The notes: generated by a model from the letters alone, not told the origin. 64,000 bases of DNA from JANOBD01 sp031411495 (GCA_031411495.1 JANOBD010000100.1:62001-126000); one strand, 5' to 3'; numbered from the stretch's first letter, positions 50,660 to 60,820 are shown. Translations and numbers: made by a program.

Positions 50660-52693
50660 ATGAACTGGGTGCCATCGATCCTCAATCCCACCTCCGCCGC
50701 GATCGCCGCTGGCATCGTGGTGCCGTCGCTGCTGCTGCTCTACTTCCTCAAGCTTCGGCGGAAGGAACACCCGTTCGCTTCGACGCTGCTCTGGAAAAAG
50801 AGTGTGCAGGATCTTCAGGTGAACGCGCCGTTCCAGCGATTGCGCCGGAATCTGCTGCTGTTCCTGCAACTCGCCGCACTGCTCGCGCTGGTGCTCGCTT
50901 TCGCCCGGCCGGTCTCGTTTCATAAGACGTCGACGGCGGAGAACACGCTGCTGCTGATCGATCACTCGGCGTCGATGAACGTCAAAGACGCCGACGGCGG
51001 TCGTACGCGCCTGGAAGAAGCCAAGCGCCGGGCGATCGAACAGATCGATTCGCTTCCCAAGAACGGCCGGGCATCGGTCATCACGTTCGATTCGTCCGCG
51101 CAGGTCGTTCAGAACCTGACCGACGATCGCCAGGCGCTGCGCAACGCCGTCCACGGCATCGCTTCAACCGATCAACCGACGCAGCTCCAGATGGGATACC
51201 AACTCGCCGAGGCGGCCGTGCCGGTGAATCCCGAGAACATGAAAGACGGCCAGGCCTCCGCGCCGGATCTGTATGTTTATTCCGATGGCCGCGTGCTCGA
51301 CAGCGACAAGCTCAGTTTCCGTGGCAAGGTGACGTACGAAAAAATCGGCTCAGACAAGACCGGCAACGTCGGCATCGTCGCGCTCTCGGCCCGGCGAAAT
51401 TACGAACGGCCGAATGAAGTGACCGTCTTCGCCCGTCTCGCGAACTTCGGCCCCGAACCGGTAACGGCCGACCTGGAACTCAGCGTCGCTGAGCTCGACC
51501 CGAACAACCCCGGTGAAGAGAAGTTTGTGAGCCGCCAGATCCGGGAAACGGCCACGCTCGTGCCCGATCGATGGGACGACCAGAAGCGCAAAGAGCTCGA
51601 AGCCGCCGGCACGGTGACACGTGACAGCGTCGAGTTCCGGCTCGAGCTGCTCAGTGCGGCGGTGATTCGCGTTCAGCAGAAGTCGAAGACCAATGACCTG
51701 CTCGACGTTGACGATACGGCACAGGTAGTCGTTCCTCCGCCACGGCGGCTTAGCGTCGCGCTGGTCACGCCCGGCGACAACTTCTTCATCGAAAAGGCCA
51801 TCGCCGCGCTCGGCCTCGAACGGCCGGTCGTCATGTCGCAGACGGATTACGACGCAAAGGTCCCCAAAGACTTCGACGTGATCGTCTTTGATCGCATCGC
51901 GCCCAAAGTGCTGCCGGAGAACGGCAACTTCGTCTACTTCGGCAGTCTGCCGCCCAACACGGCGCTCAAGCAGAAGGTGAGTGACGTCGGCGTGCCGCTG
52001 GTGGCAGAAGACGTGGGCGTGCTCGACTGGAAGCGCGATCACCCGATCCTGCGAACGCTGAATGTCTCCAAGGTCTTCGCGGCCGAAGCGATGAAACTCG
52101 ACGTGCCGGAAGACGCCGAGTTGCTCATCGAAGGCACGACCACGCCGCTGCTGGTGCTCTATCGGCAATCACGGCAGACGCATCTCGTCTGCGCGTTCGA
52201 CCTGCTCCAGAGCAACTGGCCGATGCGCGAGACATTCCCGTACTTCCTCTACAACACGATGCAGTTCCTCTCGCTGGGCAGCGAGATGGACATTCGCGAG
52301 GGGTACACACCCGGCGCGATGCCGCGCATCCCGCGCGCCAACCTGGTCCGCGCCGATGCTAAGGCGACCGAGGTGAAGCTTATTGGCCCGGACCGCACGC
52401 AGACGGTCCGCGTTCCCGACAGCGGCGACTTCGTCCTGCCGCCGCTGAATCATGTCGGGCTCTATCGCACAGAGCCGAGCATTCCACAGTACGAGCGGCT
52501 CGCGGTGAACCTGCTCGACCCGAACGAGAGCAACGTGTTGCCGTCGAACATCGCGCCGGGCAGCGTCGGTTCGGTTGACAGCTCGAGCCAGGCGCGCAGC
52601 CGGTTCGAGTGGTGGTGGTGGCTGGTGGCGTGCGTCGCCCTGCCGCTGCTGATGATCGAATGGTGGGTCTACACGAGACGCGTGCAGATCTAG
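50660..52693 (+). CDS. BatA-like VWA membrane protein
   Basis: A 677-residue protein. Two N-terminal hydrophobic segments (about 12-30 and 64-83) enclose a basic loop (LKLRRKEHPFASTLLWKK) typical of BatA N-termini. A VWA domain follows with a partial MIDAS DHSAS (about residue 97), then a long soluble part with DUF4159/glutamine amidotransferase-like pattern (about 370-540) and a membrane helix near the C-terminus (about 645-665). ATG 50660. It belongs with DUF58 in a MoxR-Bat-type group. Confidence 0.8.
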   Translation: MNWVPSILNPTSAAIAAGIVVPSLLLLYFLKLRRKEHPFASTLLWKKSVQDLQVNAPFQRLRRNLLLFLQLAALLALVLAFARPVSFHKTSTAENTLLLIDHSASMNVKDADGGRTRLEEAKRRAIEQIDSLPKNGRASVITFDSSAQVVQNLTDDRQALRNAVHGIASTDQPTQLQMGYQLAEAAVPVNPENMKDGQASAPDLYVYSDGRVLDSDKLSFRGKVTYEKIGSDKTGNVGIVALSARRNYERPNEVTVFARLANFGPEPVTADLELSVAELDPNNPGEEKFVSRQIRETATLVPDRWDDQKRKELEAAGTVTRDSVEFRLELLSAAVIRVQQKSKTNDLLDVDDTAQVVVPPPRRLSVALVTPGDNFFIEKAIAALGLERPVVMSQTDYDAKVPKDFDVIVFDRIAPKVLPENGNFVYFGSLPPNTALKQKVSDVGVPLVAEDVGVLDWKRDHPILRTLNVSKVFAAEAMKLDVPEDAELLIEGTTTPLLVLYRQSRQTHLVCAFDLLQSNWPMRETFPYFLYNTMQFLSLGSEMDIREGYTPGAMPRIPRANLVRADAKATEVKLIGPDRTQTVRVPDSGDFVLPPLNHVGLYRTEPSIPQYERLAVNLLDPNESNVLPSNIAPGSVGSVDSSSQARSRFEWWWWLVACVALPLLMIEWWVYTRRVQI

Positions 52694-52720
52694 AGTCGCG
52701 CCCGCAGCGGTCGATGGCAA

Positions 52721-54247
52721 TCAAGCGCGTCGGCGTCGCAACATGGGCGCCATCACCAGCAGGAATGGCATCGTGATCGGCTCCGGGACGAGCGACTGTG
52801 CCAAGGCCCAGTCGCCGACGAATGACTCGCTGGAAACCACGGTGCCATGGCGATAGTTCTGGGCCAGCGCCAGAAGGTCATCGAACGCCACGCCATTGAC
52901 GCCATCGAAGTCGCCCATTTGCCAGTTCGTGTTCTGCGTCTGGCTGTAATGTTGAGCGAGCGCGAGCAGGTCATCAAAATCCACATCGCCGTCGATGTCG
53001 GCATCGCCCAAAGTCGGCATCAGCTGTTTGAGAAGCGTCTGGCCATACACCTGCGTTCCCGCTTCGGTCGGGTGCACGTAGTCGGCCAGATACCCATTGG
53101 CGACCGCCTGCTGAGACGTCGGCCCCGCCTGCCACATGTCGATAAACGAAACCTGCGAATCGCCGGCCGCGATCGCATCGAGCACCGCGCGGTATTCGCT
53201 CAAGCGCTGGTAAGACGCAGCAGGAAATCCCGGTGAGTTCACCTGATAGGCGCTGATCAGCGTGAAGCTGAGATCGGACGCATTCAGCCCCGCGTGGGCC
53301 CAATCGCGGCGGACATCGGCCATGAGACCCTGGATCGATGCGCCGTACGACGTGGTCGAGATCAGCCCGTTCGCATCGTTCACGCCGAAGGTGATCGCGA
53401 CGTTGAGCTTTCCCGAATCGCCTGCGACCAACGATCGATAAAACGCGTCCCGGCCGGGTACGGTGAACCGGGAGTGATCGTAGTACAGGTCTCGAAAGCC
53501 CTGCGTGGTGCCCCCCGAGTAGCTCCAGCCCGAGACCGCCATTCCCTTCATGGTGGGCTGCGTGAGCTTGGTGTAGTAGAGCGCCGCACCGCGCGATGCG
53601 CCTGCGAGTTCGAAGGAGTTCCATTCCCCGGTGTTGGTGTTCGCATCGAAATGAAACACGTGATCGGATACGCCGGGCGCTACTGCGAGCGGCTGCACGG
53701 CGCTGGTTTGCATCACCTCGGCCGACCAGGGCGACTGAATTCTGCGCGTGCGGGTCGCCTGCAGCTGCGCGTTGGCGGTGAGACCGGAGGCAAACGCGTG
53801 GAAGTCGATCGGCTGGGTCATGTCCAGCGCGAGCGGGTCGTAACCGGTGCCGACAAATGAAAAGGTTCCCGGCACGGTGTAGTAGCGTCCGGATGGCGTG
53901 AGCGATTGCACGCCGTCCGCAACGGAATCGGTCGCCGGCGCGGACCAGATGCGTGCGCCGGTCGACTCCGCCCAAACGAACGGCAGATCGTAAGAGGCCG
54001 TCAAAAGACCGGAGCCGGAAAGGCCCACCGACGACTTGGCCGCGCGTGCGAGTCCGTTGGACCATCCCCCGCCGCCGTACGCGACGATGCTGTCGCCGAG
54101 AAAGAGAACGTCGGCCCGCCCTGCTCGTGCGGCGCTATTCCATTGCGCCGCGCGGGGGTTGAGCCGGGTCGCGGCTTCCGCGTGACAAACGATCGCGCAA
54201 AGGCCCAGAAGGAAAAAACGAAACCGCGACGGCAGCAGTGTGATCAC
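52721..54247 (-). CDS. SGNH-hydrolase with dockerin and PEP-CTERM (copy A)
   Basis: A 508-residue exported enzyme. Signal peptide about 1-25. The SGNH blocks are visible: block I FLGDSIVAYG, block III FGVND, and block V DYVHPTEAG with Asp and His. Two dockerin-like repeats follow (DADIDGDVDFDDLLALAQHY and a second starting DFDGVNGVAFDDLLALAQNY), then VPEP, a hydrophobic stretch and RRRRA. The start is GTG 54247. A carbohydrate or lipid esterase role is likely; substrate unknown. Confidence 0.85.
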   Translation of the reverse strand: MITLLPSRFRFFLLGLCAIVCHAEAATRLNPRAAQWNSAARAGRADVLFLGDSIVAYGGGGWSNGLARAAKSSVGLSGSGLLTASYDLPFVWAESTGARIWSAPATDSVADGVQSLTPSGRYYTVPGTFSFVGTGYDPLALDMTQPIDFHAFASGLTANAQLQATRTRRIQSPWSAEVMQTSAVQPLAVAPGVSDHVFHFDANTNTGEWNSFELAGASRGAALYYTKLTQPTMKGMAVSGWSYSGGTTQGFRDLYYDHSRFTVPGRDAFYRSLVAGDSGKLNVAITFGVNDANGLISTTSYGASIQGLMADVRRDWAHAGLNASDLSFTLISAYQVNSPGFPAASYQRLSEYRAVLDAIAAGDSQVSFIDMWQAGPTSQQAVANGYLADYVHPTEAGTQVYGQTLLKQLMPTLGDADIDGDVDFDDLLALAQHYSQTQNTNWQMGDFDGVNGVAFDDLLALAQNYRHGTVVSSESFVGDWALAQSLVPEPITMPFLLVMAPMLRRRRA

Positions 54248-54500
54248 GCTACACCCCTTGTGTGATGGAAATCGTTGTCAGACTCGCCCCCCTCCCCGTG
54301 CGAGTCCCGCCCAAGTCAACCGCCACATTGTTCACCGGGTCGGCGAAGGAGGTAACTGAAAAATCGCCTCACACGCGAATTGGCAAAAGTTGAACACGAA
54401 TTTACGTTGTTTTGCCTAATGAATACATGTTTCACCTATTCGCGTATTTCCGCAAGATCAGGGAATGGATCGGCGCAGCGTTTCGGCAGGTATTTCAGGT

Positions 54501-56051
54501 TTATTGTGCGGGTCGGCGACGCCCACGGCAGGAGGCAAAACCGATCGTGGAGAGAAGCGCAGTCGACTGCGGCTCAGGCGCGAGGAGGCGGGCCAGGCGC
54601 CAGTCGGCTTCGAATGACTGCGCCGACAGGGATGCATTCAATCCGTAGTTCTGAACAAGATTCAGCAGGTCCTGAAACGATACCATGCCATCGCCGTTGA
54701 AGTCCCCGCCTGCCCAGCTGGCACCGCTGGAGTTCTCGTAGTTCCGCGCGAGCGCGAGTAGATCCTCAAAGTCGATATCGCCATCGATGTCCGTGTCGCC
54801 GAGCGTCGGCATGAGCTGGCTCATCGCCACTTCGCCATAGACCCGCGTCCCGAGGCTCGTGGGATGGACGTTGTCGGCCAGGTAGTGATTGGCCATGGCC
54901 GTCTGCCAGCTCGGACCGGCCTGCCAGATGTCCAGGAACGACACCCGCGCATCCGCCGCGGCAATCGAATCGAGAACCTGCCGGTAGTCGCTCAGGGCGT
55001 AGAACGAAGCCGACGGATACCCGCCGGCGTTGGGCTGATAGGTGCTCATGAGCGTGAAGCTCAGATCGCCTGACGGCTTGCCCGAGGCCTGCCAGTCGCG
55101 ACGCACATCGGCGATCAATCCCTGGATCTGCTCGCCGACTTCCGCGGGCGTGCAGGTCAACATGTCGTTGACGCCGAAGGCGAGTGCCACATTCAGTTTT
55201 CCAGAGTTGCCTGCCACCAGCGACCGGTAGAACGCCGAGCGCGCCGGCGCGGTGAACTGCGGATCGTTGTAGTAGTTATTCCGGAATCCCTGCGTCGTGC
55301 CGCCGGAAAAGCTCCACGCCGAAACGGTCATTCCCGTCGACTCGGGTTGGATCAGCTTCGCGTAGTAGATCGCGGTGTCACGGGAATCCGGCGTGAACTC
55401 GAACGAGTTCCAGTCACCCGGAGTCGAGGGCGCATCGAAATGAAACGGGTAATCGGCAAACGACCCATTCGCGATCGATCGCGGTCCGCTGGCCTGGATG
55501 ACCGCGCTCGTCGAGTCGATGTTCCGATGCCAGCTTCGCGTTGCGGTCAGGCTGGCATTGCTACCCAGGCCCGAGGCGAACACGTGAAGGTCGAGCGCGC
55601 CGCGCAGGTCCAACGCAATCGGATCGATACCTGTGCCGATGAATGAGAAGTTCGCGCCGACGCGATAGTTTCGGCGCGAGAACGACATTGCCGGAATTCC
55701 CAGCGCTGCCGAATCATCTGCCGGCCCGGCCCAGATGCGGGCGCCGGTGTAGCCGGCCCAGACCGAGGGTGGATCCGGCGCCGCAGCCAGAAGCGCCGAT
55801 CCGGCAAGCCCGACCGACGCCTTCGCCGCTTGTGCGATGCCGCCTGCCCATCCGTCCGCGCCGTAATTCACGATGCTGTCGCCGAAGATGAGCAGGTCTG
55901 CCCGGCCGTGCCGCGCGGCATCCGCCCATTGCAGCGTACCGGGGTTGAGACGGGTCGAAGCGCGCGCCTCGCTTGCGAGCGGCATGCAGGCGACAGCCAG
56001 CAGCAGGATAGATCGCTCAAACACGTATCGCCTCAATCTCGTTGTCGACAC
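54501..56051 (-). CDS. SGNH-hydrolase with dockerin and PEP-CTERM (copy B)
   Basis: A 516-residue paralogue of copy A, same order: signal peptide, FGDSIVNYG, FGVND, DNVHPTSLG, dockerin repeats (DTDIDGDIDFEDLLALARNY, DFNGDGMVSFQDLLNLVQNY), and a PEP-CTERM-like end. The start is GTG 56051. The C-terminal tail (APEP, then a hydrophobic stretch and CRGRRRPAQ) is less regular than usual. Copies A and B are tandem and head-to-tail, with 253 bases between them. Confidence 0.85.
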   Translation of the reverse strand: MSTTRLRRYVFERSILLLAVACMPLASEARASTRLNPGTLQWADAARHGRADLLIFGDSIVNYGADGWAGGIAQAAKASVGLAGSALLAAAPDPPSVWAGYTGARIWAGPADDSAALGIPAMSFSRRNYRVGANFSFIGTGIDPIALDLRGALDLHVFASGLGSNASLTATRSWHRNIDSTSAVIQASGPRSIANGSFADYPFHFDAPSTPGDWNSFEFTPDSRDTAIYYAKLIQPESTGMTVSAWSFSGGTTQGFRNNYYNDPQFTAPARSAFYRSLVAGNSGKLNVALAFGVNDMLTCTPAEVGEQIQGLIADVRRDWQASGKPSGDLSFTLMSTYQPNAGGYPSASFYALSDYRQVLDSIAAADARVSFLDIWQAGPSWQTAMANHYLADNVHPTSLGTRVYGEVAMSQLMPTLGDTDIDGDIDFEDLLALARNYENSSGASWAGGDFNGDGMVSFQDLLNLVQNYGLNASLSAQSFEADWRLARLLAPEPQSTALLSTIGFASCRGRRRPAQ

Positions 56052-56153
56052 CGTTTCTTCGAATCACCCACCGCGCGCCGTTCCAGAAAGCGACCTTCGC
56101 GTTGTCTGGCGACGGCGTCAAGCACGAATTGCGTGACTCGCTAGAATCCCGCC

Positions 56154-57731
56154 GTGGCAAAATCGAAAACCCGAACGCAGTTTCTCTGTAACAAGTGCGG
56201 CAGCGTGCACGCGAAGTGGATGGGCAAATGTCCCGACTGCGGCGCGTGGGATTCGCTCGAGCCCTTCACGCCGCCGACGGAAGATGCCCGCAAACCCCTG
56301 GCCGCATCGACCGGCGGCGGGTTTGGAGACCTCGCCAGCGGCGCGAGCGCGATGACATTGGATCAGATCGACTCTGCCCAATCTCCACGAACCCCCACGG
56401 GAATTGGCGAACTCGACCGCGTCCTGGGCGGCGGGATCGTCCCCGGCGCGGCCATCCTCGTGGGCGGCGAACCGGGCATCGGAAAATCGACATTGCTGCT
56501 CCAGATGGCAGGAACGATCGCAAGAGGCATTTCTGGTCCCTCTCCCCTGTATCCAGGGGAGAGGTTAGGAGAGGGGCGAGTCGCGCGACAGGGCAAGCTC
56601 GATTCCCGATCTCCAGACCCCTCTCCTAACCTCTCCCCGGAATACCGGGGCGAGGGACCAGTGAAAAGGAACAACGCGTTTCCGACCCTTTACGTCACCT
56701 CCGAAGAGAGCGCCTCCCAAACCAAGCTCCGCGCCAAACGGCTCAAGCTCGACACGAGCAATCTGCTCGTCCTCGCGGAAACCAACCTGGAGCGCATCAT
56801 TCACCAGATCGCGCAGACCAGGGCACGCGTCGTCGTGATCGATTCGATCCAGATGATCTACAAGCCCGAGCTCGGCGCAGCGCCGGGATCTGTTACCCAG
56901 CTCCGCGACTGCTGCACCGAACTCGTCTATCTGGCGAAAGCCACCGGCGTCGCGATCATCTTCGTCGGCCACGTCACCAAGGCCGGCACACTCGCCGGGC
57001 CGAAGATCATCGAGCACATCGTCGACACGGTTATCTACTTCGAAGGCGATCGCTATCACTCCCACCGCATCGTCCGCTGCGTGTAGAACCGCTTCGGCAG
57101 CACGCACGAAGTCGGCCTGTTCGAGATGACCGGTAATGGACTTACCGAAGTGAAAGATCCCGGCAACCTTTTTGCCCGCCCGTATGGCGAAGAAGGCCCG
57201 CCCAGCGGCTCGGTTCTGACCACGGCGTTGACGGGCAGCCGGACGATGATCATCGAAGTGCAGGCGCTCACCGCTTCCAGCGTCATCGGTGCCGCGCGGC
57301 GAAAGGTAACCGGCGTCTCTTCCGACCGCGTCGCGATGATCATCGCCATCCTCGAAAAACGCTGCGGCTTCCGACTCGCGGATAAAGACGTCTTCGTCAA
57401 TCTCGTCGGCGGCGTGAAGATTCAGGAGCCGGCGATCGACCTCGCCGTTGCGCTCGCGATCGCCAGCGCGTATGCCGACAAGCCGATGCCGAGCGGCTCG
57501 ATGGCCATCGGCGAGATCGGCCTGGGCGGCGAGGTCCGCTCGGTCAATCAGCTGGAGGCGCGCCTTCGCGAAGCGAGCCGGCTCGGCGTCGGCCACGCGA
57601 TCGTCCCGCACTTTTCAGGTCCGATACCCAAGCTTGGGGGGATGGCCGTCCACGGCGTGCGACGCATCCAACAGGCGCTGGCGGATCTGGCAATCGAACG
57701 CCGGAAGCGCCCTGCCGACGCCGAATCGTGA
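56154..57731 (+). pseudogene. radA: radA, interrupted by an amber codon in KNRFG and a repeat insertion
   Basis: RadA/Sms is a DNA repair ATPase acting in recombination branch migration. The frame holds 525 codons. It has the zinc finger CNKCGSVHAKWMGKCPDC (12-29), Walker A GEPGIGKST (105-113), LYVTSEESASQTK (179-191), Walker B-like VVVIDSIQM and a C-terminal Lon-like domain to the end. Codon 311 (57084-57086) is TAG where all RadA proteins have the Lys of KNRFG; the frame continues normally with NRFGSTHEVGLFEM. About 45 residues after Walker A (127-171) come from an inverted repeat. Either a recent pseudogene, an error, or a readthrough site. Confidence 0.85.
56535..56659. repeat. Inverted repeat element inside radA
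   Basis: Arms 56535-56576 and 56618-56659 match in 38 of 42 bases, inverted; outer ends are GGTCCC and GGGACC. Each arm has inner palindromic parts (CCCCTGTATCCAGGGG). It keeps the radA frame open and adds a Pro/Gly/Arg-rich segment between Walker A and the conserved YVTSEES block. Confidence 0.85.
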
Positions 57732-57908
57732 TTGTGCGATTCAGCTCAGCGTTCTCGCTCTCGGTCCGATAGGCAGATATTTGGCGGATGGACCCCGTCC
57801 CCGTTTGCTTTCGCTCGCGTTTAATTCGATTTCCGAGCAGCGGATCGCTTGGCGCGAAGAGCCGATCGAAACACGGCTTCCGACTAAAGAATGGCCGCTG
57901 GAGGGCGA

Positions 57909-59015
57909 ATGCCTGTCGCAATGAGAAAAAGAATCCCGACCCGACGACGAGGCGCTGTGATGGCGTATGCCGCGCTGTCGATGGTCGCGATGTGCGGAAT
58001 CATTTCACTCGGCGTGGATTTCGGCCGCGTGCAGATCGCCCGTTCGCAGCTTCAGGCCGCCGCCGACGCGGCGGCGCGCTACGGCGTCACCGGCGTCCAA
58101 CACGAGATCGGCAACGTCAACGCCGCGGAGGCGATGGCCCGTGTCATGCTCCGCGAAAACACCGTCGATGGAAAAGCCATTGTCGACGCGCAGGCCACCA
58201 TCGAATACGGCGAATGGAAAACCGATTCCCTCAAGTTCAAAGATCACAACCAGACCACCAAGCGCAACGCGGTCCGCGTCACCGTCAGGTGCGCCAATAG
58301 TTCGGGCACGGCAATTCCGCTGATGTTCGGGTCACTGATCGGCAGGCCGCAGCAGGAGCTGTCCGCGTCCGCCGTCGCGATGATCGAACAGGATGCGAAT
58401 CTCACCAACGCTTCCAATTACCAGCAGGCCTATGTCCCGGCGACCAGCAACCCATGGCTCGCCGGCAGCCCGAACGGAACCAAGGCAAACGTCGGCAATC
58501 CGCACAACAATCCTGACACCGCCGGCGCGACCCTTCAGTCCCCAATCAACTTCAATTCGCTGTCGCTGCGGGCAGGATCAACCGTCACCTTCGACGGCGT
58601 GAACGGCGGCGCCAACAACCTTCAGTCAAATACGCTCTACACCGGCGACGGCAATCTCAGCTGGATCGTGAGCAACTTCGGCGGCTCGGAGAACGGCAAG
58701 AGCAATGTCACAGCGCCGATCAACAGCGTCATTGCCGTATTCCTTAACGACAATGTCCCCTCGGGACCGACGCCCGCGAATCTCGATTTCTCGACCAGCT
58801 CGTCCCGTGACTTTGCGACGCTCGCGCCGCAACTGAATCAACCCTTCTTCGTCGGCGACGGGCGCCGCGCCAATGGCGACATGCAGCAGTTCGTCGTGCC
58901 CGCCGGCGCGACCCGCCTCTTCGTCGGGACGATGGACGGATATGAATGGAATAACAACGTCGGCGGCTTCACTGTGACCGTCACGACGGCGCCGACTGTA
59001 ACGCTGGTCCAATGA
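57909..59015 (+). CDS. TadE/TadG-like secreted or membrane-anchored protein
   Basis: A 368-residue protein. A short basic leader and RRRGAVMAYAALSMVAMCGI, a membrane helix, are followed by LGVDFGRVQIARSQLQAAADAAARYG, the hallmark of TadE/TadG-type Flp-pilus assembly proteins. The rest is beta-rich and Asn/Ser/Gly-rich, likely extracellular. GGAGG lies about 5 bases before ATG 57909; ATG 57891 is an alternative. No other tad gene is in the window. Confidence 0.75.
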   Translation: MPVAMRKRIPTRRRGAVMAYAALSMVAMCGIISLGVDFGRVQIARSQLQAAADAAARYGVTGVQHEIGNVNAAEAMARVMLRENTVDGKAIVDAQATIEYGEWKTDSLKFKDHNQTTKRNAVRVTVRCANSSGTAIPLMFGSLIGRPQQELSASAVAMIEQDANLTNASNYQQAYVPATSNPWLAGSPNGTKANVGNPHNNPDTAGATLQSPINFNSLSLRAGSTVTFDGVNGGANNLQSNTLYTGDGNLSWIVSNFGGSENGKSNVTAPINSVIAVFLNDNVPSGPTPANLDFSTSSSRDFATLAPQLNQPFFVGDGRRANGDMQQFVVPAGATRLFVGTMDGYEWNNNVGGFTVTVTTAPTVTLVQ

Positions 59016-59131
59016 ACTCTTGGGTTGATCGTTGAAACCCAGACACCGTTCACGCTGCAGTTGATCCTTTTCGTATCGCCGTTTAGGCGACAGCGACCCG
59101 AGACCCGAGATGCGTCGATCACCAAACACAT

Positions 59132-59157
59132 ACACCCGACGCGAGCGCGTCGGGTGT
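59132..59157. terminator. Hairpin between convergent genes
   Basis: A 12-bp stem (ACACCCGACGCG, CGCGTCGGGTGT) lies between the stops at 59015 and 59189, with AAACACAT before and GTGTGTAACT after. A bidirectional terminator is likely. Confidence 0.7.
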
Positions 59158-59188
59158 GTGTAACTGTATCCAAACCACAGGACGAGAA

Positions 59189-60193
59189 TCAGCGGCGGCG
59201 GCGAATCACGAGGCCGGCCAGACCGGCGACCGCAAGCGACGCAGGCTCCGGAACGACCTGCAGGCCGTTGACGACGATTGTACCTGACTGGATCGCGGTC
59301 GAGGTGACGCCAAACGCCGAGGTGGCGAAGTTGGTGTTGAACCCGCCGACGGCCAGATAGTAGGTACCGGCCGGGAGGGCACCGCTGGCGAAGTCCAGCG
59401 CGCTGGTGAGAACGCCGCCGGTGAAGTTCACATCGTCATTGGTTCCGACCAGTGAACCGGTTGCGCTATAGAGACCAATTTCCGTGTCGTTGGGGTCGCC
59501 GAGCGTACTGGCAGTGAGGGTCGAGCCGGCCGTGTCGAGGTGGAGCGCGCCGGTGCCGCTATAGGTGAAGCTGTACCAGTCGACACCCGCGGCGGCGAGG
59601 GGAGCCGAGAGGCTGCCGCCCAGGGTGGTTGCGGTCGACGCCGGCGGGGTGACGACGGCATCGCCGAGGGTGATGTGGATATTGCTCCAGGTGGCGCCCG
59701 AGCCGCCGAAGGTCTGGGCCGCGAGGAAGTACAGGTTGCCGCTGGTCGGAGCGGTGTAGGCCGTATCCATGAAACCGGTCCAGCTGAGGTGGATCGGCGA
59801 GGTGGAGTTGGCCGAGACGGGCGACGGGCCCGGGTCGGCGTAGAACGTGCTAGCGGTCGCGAGCGGCGCATCGGCGAGTGCCCAGATGGCTTCGCTGCTC
59901 CAGGCGGTACCGACGCTGCCACCCCAGTCGACGCTGACGGTGTAGCTGTTGTACGTGCCCGCGGGAACGCCGGTCAGGAGAAACGAGCTGGCACTCGAGG
60001 TCGGCCCGGAGATCGTCGCGTTGAAGGACGGGACGGTGTAGTTGGCTTCCTGGTTGGTGTTCCAGGCGACGCTTGCTGAAGCCGGCCGGCCGGAGATCGT
60101 TGGCGATTCGGTTTTGGTCGCCGCCGAGGCGATCGAACCGACAGCCAGAACCGAGAACGCCGTCGCGGCGAGGATCGAAGTGTTACGGAGCAT
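59189..60193 (-). CDS. PEP-CTERM protein with DVUA0089-like beta domain
   Basis: A 334-residue exported protein: signal peptide (about 1-24), a Ser/Thr/Ala-rich beta region, then a domain with TGALHLDTAGSTLTAS, DPNDTEIGLYSATGSLVGTN and LPAGTYYLAVGG, which is DVUA0089/PPC-like. The end is VPEP, a hydrophobic stretch and IRRRR. ATG 60193. No enzymatic motif. Probably a surface or matrix protein. Confidence 0.8.
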   Translation of the reverse strand: MLRNTSILAATAFSVLAVGSIASAATKTESPTISGRPASASVAWNTNQEANYTVPSFNATISGPTSSASSFLLTGVPAGTYNSYTVSVDWGGSVGTAWSSEAIWALADAPLATASTFYADPGPSPVSANSTSPIHLSWTGFMDTAYTAPTSGNLYFLAAQTFGGSGATWSNIHITLGDAVVTPPASTATTLGGSLSAPLAAAGVDWYSFTYSGTGALHLDTAGSTLTASTLGDPNDTEIGLYSATGSLVGTNDDVNFTGGVLTSALDFASGALPAGTYYLAVGGFNTNFATSAFGVTSTAIQSGTIVVNGLQVVPEPASLAVAGLAGLVIRRRR

Positions 60194-60820
60194 GACAGTC
60201 TCTCACTTTCCCGAGGGTTGCAGATCGCGGGTGGATCTGAACAAGTTGAATTCGGACACCATGAACGAGGGAGTATTCGCCCGTATCTGTCCGGACGTGA
60301 ACGCGGTGCCAAGGCCGATCGATTGCAACTCTAGAGATTGCACTCAAACCGAAACGTCACGCAGCGGGGCTTGAAGACCCAATGCGGGAACTCGTTGGCT
60401 ACTATTTTCGTTCGAAACCGATGACGTTTTCTTCCCCGCCACCAGATTGGCCTTCGCGATATGCGGTTGATTCCCGTTCAGGCCCGATGACAAGAAATTA
60501 TCGACACTTCGACCGAATTCAACGAAAATGCCAAAGATGCAGCGGAAATCTATTTGACAATATCACACGCCGCAGCATCGCGTTGCATGGTCGAAATAGG
60601 TGCGGTGCAGTCAGAGGATCGATTGACGTGCGGAGTCGAAAAGCATCTGATTGCTGCGTTCACCCTTCGGCCACGCGGGATGAACGATTTGGTCAGATCG
60701 TTGAGGAAGAGGTGGCAGCATTCTTTCCCCAGCATTCCCTCTCGGTGACTAGAGGGCGCGAGCAGGACCGCTCCCATTCTACCCAATTTCTCAATCCGGG
60801 GTGCCCCGGCAGATTATGCC
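60194..60820. other. 627-bp stretch without a gene
   Basis: It lies between the divergent-facing starts and ends of the PEP-CTERM gene (start 60193) and gatB (stop 60821). The frames within it have no conserved motif, and codon use is unlike the neighbouring genes. A near-palindrome around CTCTAGAG (60326-60344) lies about 130 bases upstream of the PEP-CTERM start. No RNA gene was recognised. Confidence 0.45.

Noticed and set aside
56154..57731. Genome-wide amber recoding as explanation for radA
   Set aside because: TAG ends other genes in this window, for example the DinB-like gene at 3669 and the BatA-like gene at 52693.
60550..60786. Short minus-strand frame in the 627-bp gap
   Set aside because: No motif, composition unlike coding sequence of this genome, no ribosome binding site.
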